Part shown: piece by piece, positions 59,419-64,000 of the stretch | How positions within the stretch are numbered: the first letter of the stretch is position 1 | How the letters are laid out: every line of letters begins with the position of its first letter | NCBI GenBank assembly: GCA_014238965.1 | Contig: JABAAC010000091.1 | Coordinates: 1-64,000, forward strand | Length of the DNA: 64,000 nt | Reading direction: 5' to 3' | DNA from: Phycisphaerales bacterium | GTDB taxonomy: Bacteria; Planctomycetota; Phycisphaerae; Phycisphaerales; SM1A02 | The notes under the pieces: model-generated | Database searches by the model: none | Seen by the model: the letters and a program-made list of their open reading frames with translations, nothing else | What the model was told of the DNA's origin: nothing | Made by a program: the position numbers and the translations under genes

Positions 59419-62400
59419 TCAATGTTCGCCTATCGACTGCTCCACGCTGAGGTTGGCTGCATCCCCAAACGCATCTTGCAACGCATGAACTCGCCAGGTG
59501 CCTGCTCGCAGTGACGCAATTGCTCGCACCGCAGCACTCGCGCCAGTGAGTGTCGTGATCATCGGCGTCCTTGACCGCACGGCCATGGCACGAATGCGAC
59601 CTTCGTCTGTATTCGAACCCGTCCGCGTAGGTGTGTTAATGATGAGGTCAATTTCACCATTGGCCATCCGATCGATGATGTTGGGCCTTGCACCTTCTGA
59701 AATCTTCCGCAAGACCGTTGCGTCAATGCTGTTGGATGCCAGCAACGCAGCCGTGCCACTGGTCGTGCATATTGTGAAGCCCATCGAGGCAAGTTGTCGT
59801 GCAACATCAACGACACCTTGTTTGTCTGCATCGCGGACTGAGATGAACACCGTGCCCTCAACAGGCAAGGGCATGCCTGCGGCCATCTTTGCCTTGGCAA
59901 GCGCAGCGGGCGCGCTGCGATCCATACCCATCACTTCACCGGTTGATCGCATCTCGGGGCCCAGCACAACGTCGACCCCAGGAAATTTCTCAAACGGGAA
60001 CACGGGCTCCTTCACTGAGACAAATTCAAGCGAGTCCACTTCTTGAATCGCGAGTTCATCGAGCGACGCACCCATCATCACTCTCGCTGCAAGACGCGAC
60101 CATGGCACGCCCGTGGCCTTGGCAACAAACGGAACCGTTCGAGAGGCTCGAGGATTGACTTCGATCACATACAACTCGTCGTCGCGAATAGCCAACTGCA
60201 AGTTCATCAGCCCGCGCACGTTGAGCGCCTGGGCCAGTGATCTGGCAGTATCCGCAATGCGCCGCCGCATTGACGGCGCAATACCGTCAGTTGGCAAGAT
60301 GCACGATGAGTCCCCCGAATGGACGCCTGCTTGCTCGATGTGCTCCATGATGCCCGCGATCACACCACGACTTGGATCGCTTGACAACGAAAGCTGCAAG
60401 CTGCGTGTTCCTTCATTGGGCATGTAGTCAGCCACGACATCCACATCGATTTCCGTTGCGTCAGATAAAAATCGGTCGATCAACACCGGCGCATCAGCTA
60501 AATCTGACACGTCAACGGCTGTCCGCATATACCGCTCAAGCGACGATTCGTCATAACAGATTTCCATGCCCCGCCCGCCAAGTACATACGACGGTCGAAC
60601 GAGTACTGGATAGCCAATGTTTGCCGCAGCCGCGCATGCTTCGTCCATCGATCGAACGATGGCGTTTTCTGGCTGCCGCAAATGCAGCTCATCAAGAATG
60701 GCCTTAAAGCGATCGCGGTCTTCGGCAGCATCAATTGAATCGAGCCCGGTTCCAATCAACGGCACACCAGCAGCAGCAAGACCATGCGCAAGATTCAGCG
60801 GTGTTTGTCCGCCGAACTGCACAATGCAGCCCACAACACCGCCGGAACGCCCCTCCGTATCCACCCCACCACCATTGAGTCTCTCGACAATGTCCAACAC
60901 ATCTTCAAGTGTCAGGGGCTCAAAGAAGAGCATGTCGCTTGTGTCATAGTCGGTACTGACAGTCTCAGGGTTCGAGTTGATCATGACCGATTCAAAGCCC
61001 ATGTCTTCGCATGCAAAGGCGGCCTGACAACAGCAATAATCGAACTCTATGCCTTGCCCAATGCGGTTTGGGCCGCCCCCGAGAATAATGATCTTGGGCG
61101 TATCCGTAATACGAACTTCATCATCGACAACCAATACACCATCACATTCGTGTGGCATTTCATACGTTGAGTAAAAGTACGGCGTCACTGCGTCGAATTC
61201 AGCAGCGCACGTGTCGACCAATCTAAACACCGGCTCAATGCCAAGCGACTTACGATGCGCTCGCACCTTGAGAATGTTCTCGGTCGACACAACGCCGCAG
61301 TAAATTCTCGCTAATTGCGGGTCGCTATAGCCCTCACGCTTTGCCTCCGCAAGCAATGCTGCGGGAACATCGGCAAGGTGCTCGTACGCAAGCAACTGAT
61401 CTTCAAACAGCACCAGGTGCTCTATCTCGTGCAGGAACCACGGATCGATGCCGGTCAAGTCGTGAATACGTTCAACCGACCAACCAGCCTTCATGGCGTA
61501 GCGGATGTAATACAGCCGCCCCTGAGCGGGCACTGAGAGCTTGCGAGTCAGTGTGTCGTGGTCGAGTGGCCAATCACCATCATCTTTACACGACCAGTTG
61601 CGCTCCGCTGCAAGCCACCGGTCATTCATGTCTAGGCCAAGCCCAAAGCGCTTCACCTCCATCGACCGAATAACTTTCTGCAAGGCTTCTCGAAATGTCC
61701 TGCCAATACTCATCGCCTCGCCGACGGACTTCATCTGCGTGGTCAACGTTTCATCGGCCTCAGGAAATTTCTCGAACGTCCACCGTGGCATCTTCACAAC
61801 GACGTAGTCGATTGACGGCTCAAAGCAGGCGCTTGTGGTTCCCGTAATGTCGTTGCGAAGTTCGTCGAGTGTGTAGCCCACGGCGAGTTTGGCGGCGATA
61901 CGTGCGATTGGAAATCCGGTTGCCTTCGATGCCAGCGCAGAACTACGAGACACACGCGGGTTCATTTCTACAACGACAAGTCGAGCCGTTTCTGGACACA
62001 CCGCAAATTGCACATTCGCGCCACCGGTGTCTACCCCAACCTTGCGCAAGATGGCAAAAGCTGCATCTCGCATGCATTGATATTCGCGATCAGAAAGCGT
62101 GACAATTGGTGCGATCGTGATCGAATCACCGGTGTGCACCCCCATCGGGTCGACGTTCTCCACGCCACACACCACAATGCAATTGTCCGCGGAATCTCGC
62201 ACCACCTCAAGCTCATATTCCTTCCAGCCCAGTACAGACTGGTCGATCTGCACCTGACCGATGGGTGATGCCGCAATGCCGCGCCGCACTTGATCCTCGA
62301 ACTCTTCTCGGTTGTAAGCAATGCCGCCGCCAAACCCACCGAGCGTGAACGCTGGCCGAATAATGGCGGGCAATCCGATTTTCTCGAGAAAGACGAACGC

Positions 62401-62877
62401 CGCGTCAAGGTCGGTGACCGACTCTGCTCGTGGAAGATCAAGGCCGCACTCGGCCACGACTTTCCGGAAAGCCTCACGATCTTCCGCGCGTTCGATGACC
62501 TCCGGTGTGGCACCAATCATCTCCACGTTGCGTGAGGCAAGCGCGCCGGATGCTGCTAATCCCATCGCGCAATTTAGCGCTGTCTGGCCACCCAATGTTG
62601 GCAAGATCGCTTCGACGGGCGTGCCTCGTTCAGCCTCGAGGTCAAGCACACGCTCCACCGCTTCGGGCGTAATGGGTTCGATGTACGTTCGATCTGAGAA
62701 CGACGGATCAGTCATGATCGTCGCGGGATTGGAATTGACCAAAACGACTCGATAGCCTTCTTCGCGAAGCGACTTGCACGCTTGTGTTCCTGAATAGTCG
62801 AACTCACAGCCCTGTCCGATCACTATTGGACCGGAACCCAGAATCAAGATGTTCTTAATGTCTTCGCGGCGAGGCAT
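59419..62877 (-). CDS. carB: Carbamoyl-phosphate synthase large subunit
   Basis: [57 protein letters not shown]; duplicated ATP-grasp domains; C-terminal MGS-like domain. Confidence 0.97.
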   Translation of the reverse strand: MPRREDIKNILILGSGPIVIGQGCEFDYSGTQACKSLREEGYRVVLVNSNPATIMTDPSFSDRTYIEPITPEAVERVLDLEAERGTPVEAILPTLGGQTALNCAMGLAASGALASRNVEMIGATPEVIERAEDREAFRKVVAECGLDLPRAESVTDLDAAFVFLEKIGLPAIIRPAFTLGGFGGGIAYNREEFEDQVRRGIAASPIGQVQIDQSVLGWKEYELEVVRDSADNCIVVCGVENVDPMGVHTGDSITIAPIVTLSDREYQCMRDAAFAILRKVGVDTGGANVQFAVCPETARLVVVEMNPRVSRSSALASKATGFPIARIAAKLAVGYTLDELRNDITGTTSACFEPSIDYVVVKMPRWTFEKFPEADETLTTQMKSVGEAMSIGRTFREALQKVIRSMEVKRFGLGLDMNDRWLAAERNWSCKDDGDWPLDHDTLTRKLSVPAQGRLYYIRYAMKAGWSVERIHDLTGIDPWFLHEIEHLVLFEDQLLAYEHLADVPAALLAEAKREGYSDPQLARIYCGVVSTENILKVRAHRKSLGIEPVFRLVDTCAAEFDAVTPYFYSTYEMPHECDGVLVVDDEVRITDTPKIIILGGGPNRIGQGIEFDYCCCQAAFACEDMGFESVMINSNPETVSTDYDTSDMLFFEPLTLEDVLDIVERLNGGGVDTEGRSGGVVGCIVQFGGQTPLNLAHGLAAAGVPLIGTGLDSIDAAEDRDRFKAILDELHLRQPENAIVRSMDEACAAAANIGYPVLVRPSYVLGGRGMEICYDESSLERYMRTAVDVSDLADAPVLIDRFLSDATEIDVDVVADYMPNEGTRSLQLSLSSDPSRGVIAGIMEHIEQAGVHSGDSSCILPTDGIAPSMRRRIADTARSLAQALNVRGLMNLQLAIRDDELYVIEVNPRASRTVPFVAKATGVPWSRLAARVMMGASLDELAIQEVDSLEFVSVKEPVFPFEKFPGVDVVLGPEMRSTGEVMGMDRSAPAALAKAKMAAGMPLPVEGTVFISVRDADKQGVVDVARQLASMGFTICTTSGTAALLASNSIDATVLRKISEGARPNIIDRMANGEIDLIINTPTRTGSNTDEGRIRAMAVRSRTPMITTLTGASAAVRAIASLRAGTWRVHALQDAFGDAANLSVEQSIGEH

Positions 62878-62978
62878 TGGCCGGGTAACCGTGGTTCGGA
62901 TAAGGGTATCCAAATCCAGCCCTTGCTGCCAATGCCTTGGTGTTGACAGAACCATATTGATGCCGCGAGGATTGACTC

Positions 62979-63731
62979 ATGTCTACCGGTGCATGTGTCC
63001 TGCTCGTCGCCGCCATCGCCCTTGCCTGCTCCGGGCTATGGGCTGTGGTGGTCACACCCCGACTACGAGGCATCCAAGGCGAATGCAGTGCCTTGGTAGC
63101 TGTGCGTGCTTGCTCAAACAGGTTCTGCCGAGCCATGCATCGGGTTCAAGTTGATGGGCTCGACCATCTTGAGCAAATCGCCCCTGACCGGGGGGTCCTG
63201 CTGGTCGCGAATCACACAAGTGCAATTGACCCCTTTCTGCTCCAAGTACCCTTGGATCGCTTCATTCACTGGATGATGGCTCGAGACATGATGGTGCCTG
63301 TACTCGATGACCTATGGGAGTTGGTCCAAGTTGTCCCAGTGGATCGAGATCGAACCGATTCCCTCGCCTTGCGACGTGCCATGCGGCTGCTACGAACGAA
63401 TCACATCGTGGGCCTGTTCCCTGAAGGCCGCATTACCCGCCCCACAGGCACGATCCGGCCATTCTTAAATGGCGTGGGCCTGCTGGCAACACGGGCTGGG
63501 GCTCCAGTGTTGCCGGTGCTCATCGATGGAACGCCTGAGAGGCAAAGCGTGATGGCATCGATGATTGGCCCCTCGCGAGCGCGTTTGCGCATCTTGCAAC
63601 CCATGTCCTTTGACCGCACCACAACCCCCGAGGCCGCGGCAAAGGCCATTCGTCTGGCGATGAGCGTCGCCTCTGGCTGGCCCCTTGTCAACGAGCCGAT
63701 GCCACTGGAGATGGGCTGGGCCACGAATTGA
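62979..63731 (+). CDS. 1-acyl-sn-glycerol-3-phosphate acyltransferase (PlsC family)
   Basis: LLVANHTSAIDPFLL (HX4D-like NHTSAID) and GLFPEGRITRPTG motifs. Confidence 0.9.
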   Translation: MSTGACVLLVAAIALACSGLWAVVVTPRLRGIQGECSALVAVRACSNRFCRAMHRVQVDGLDHLEQIAPDRGVLLVANHTSAIDPFLLQVPLDRFIHWMMARDMMVPVLDDLWELVQVVPVDRDRTDSLALRRAMRLLRTNHIVGLFPEGRITRPTGTIRPFLNGVGLLATRAGAPVLPVLIDGTPERQSVMASMIGPSRARLRILQPMSFDRTTTPEAAAKAIRLAMSVASGWPLVNEPMPLEMGWATN

Positions 63732-63780
63732 ACCTCCCCTTGCACGCTTAGATTGTGCTGGGCCGGTACCATCGACACCC

Positions 63781-64000
63781 ATGCTCGCTCGCATTACCGG
63801 CCAACTCCGTAGCGTCGACGATGAACGAATTCTGGTCGAAATGGGGCCAGTCATGGTTGAAGCACTGGTGCCCGCTTGCGACATGCCGGATCTAGAGCAC
63901 CGAATCGGCGAAACCATCGAGCGATTCACCATGCTGCTGCTGGATGGCGCAGGCATTGGCTCCACACTCACGCCACGGCTGCTGGCGTTTGCCTCAGCGC
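63781..64000 (+). CDS. ruvA: Partial 5' end of Holliday junction helicase subunit RuvA
   Basis: Manual translation MLARITGQLRSVDDERILVEMGPVMVEALVPACDMPDLEHRIGETIERFTMLLLDGAGIGSTLTPRLLAFASA, consistent with the RuvA OB-fold; open to the window edge and so absent from the ORF track. Confidence 0.75.
   Translation, partial: MLARITGQLRSVDDERILVEMGPVMVEALVPACDMPDLEHRIGETIERFTMLLLDGAGIGSTLTPRLLAFASA

Overview
The 64 kb window has the gene content of a Planctomycetota (probably Phycisphaerae-like) chromosome; the taxonomic call is inferred from dockerin-like C-termini, a PEP-CTERM-like tail and ECF sigma architectures. It is densely coding, with about 46 supportable protein genes. These include partial genes at both edges (a zincin-like secreted protein and ruvA) and two small or edge ORFs that the supplied track misses. 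There is one tRNA-Ala(GGC), three strong intrinsic terminators and one cobalamin (AdoCbl-class) riboswitch. No CRISPR array, rRNA, prophage or IS element was seen. Leading candidates for follow-up are: (1) a cobalamin riboswitch at ~27972-28195 directly upstream of a lone gene for an uncharacterised secreted PEP-CTERM-like protein, a possible B12-capture surface protein; (2) a CnrYXH-like ECF sigma / anti-sigma / EF-hand sensor cassette facing a divergent EF-hand, RG-rich secreted protein; (3) an FHA-domain/ECF-sigma fusion protein; (4) a three-gene envelope operon of zincin-Sel1, cyclophilin and PDZ proteins; (5) an amidohydrolase pair with three catalytic-like domains, of which only one appears to keep the HxH metal site; (6) an orphan nuoH whose 3' end lies in a ~60-bp tandem duplication.
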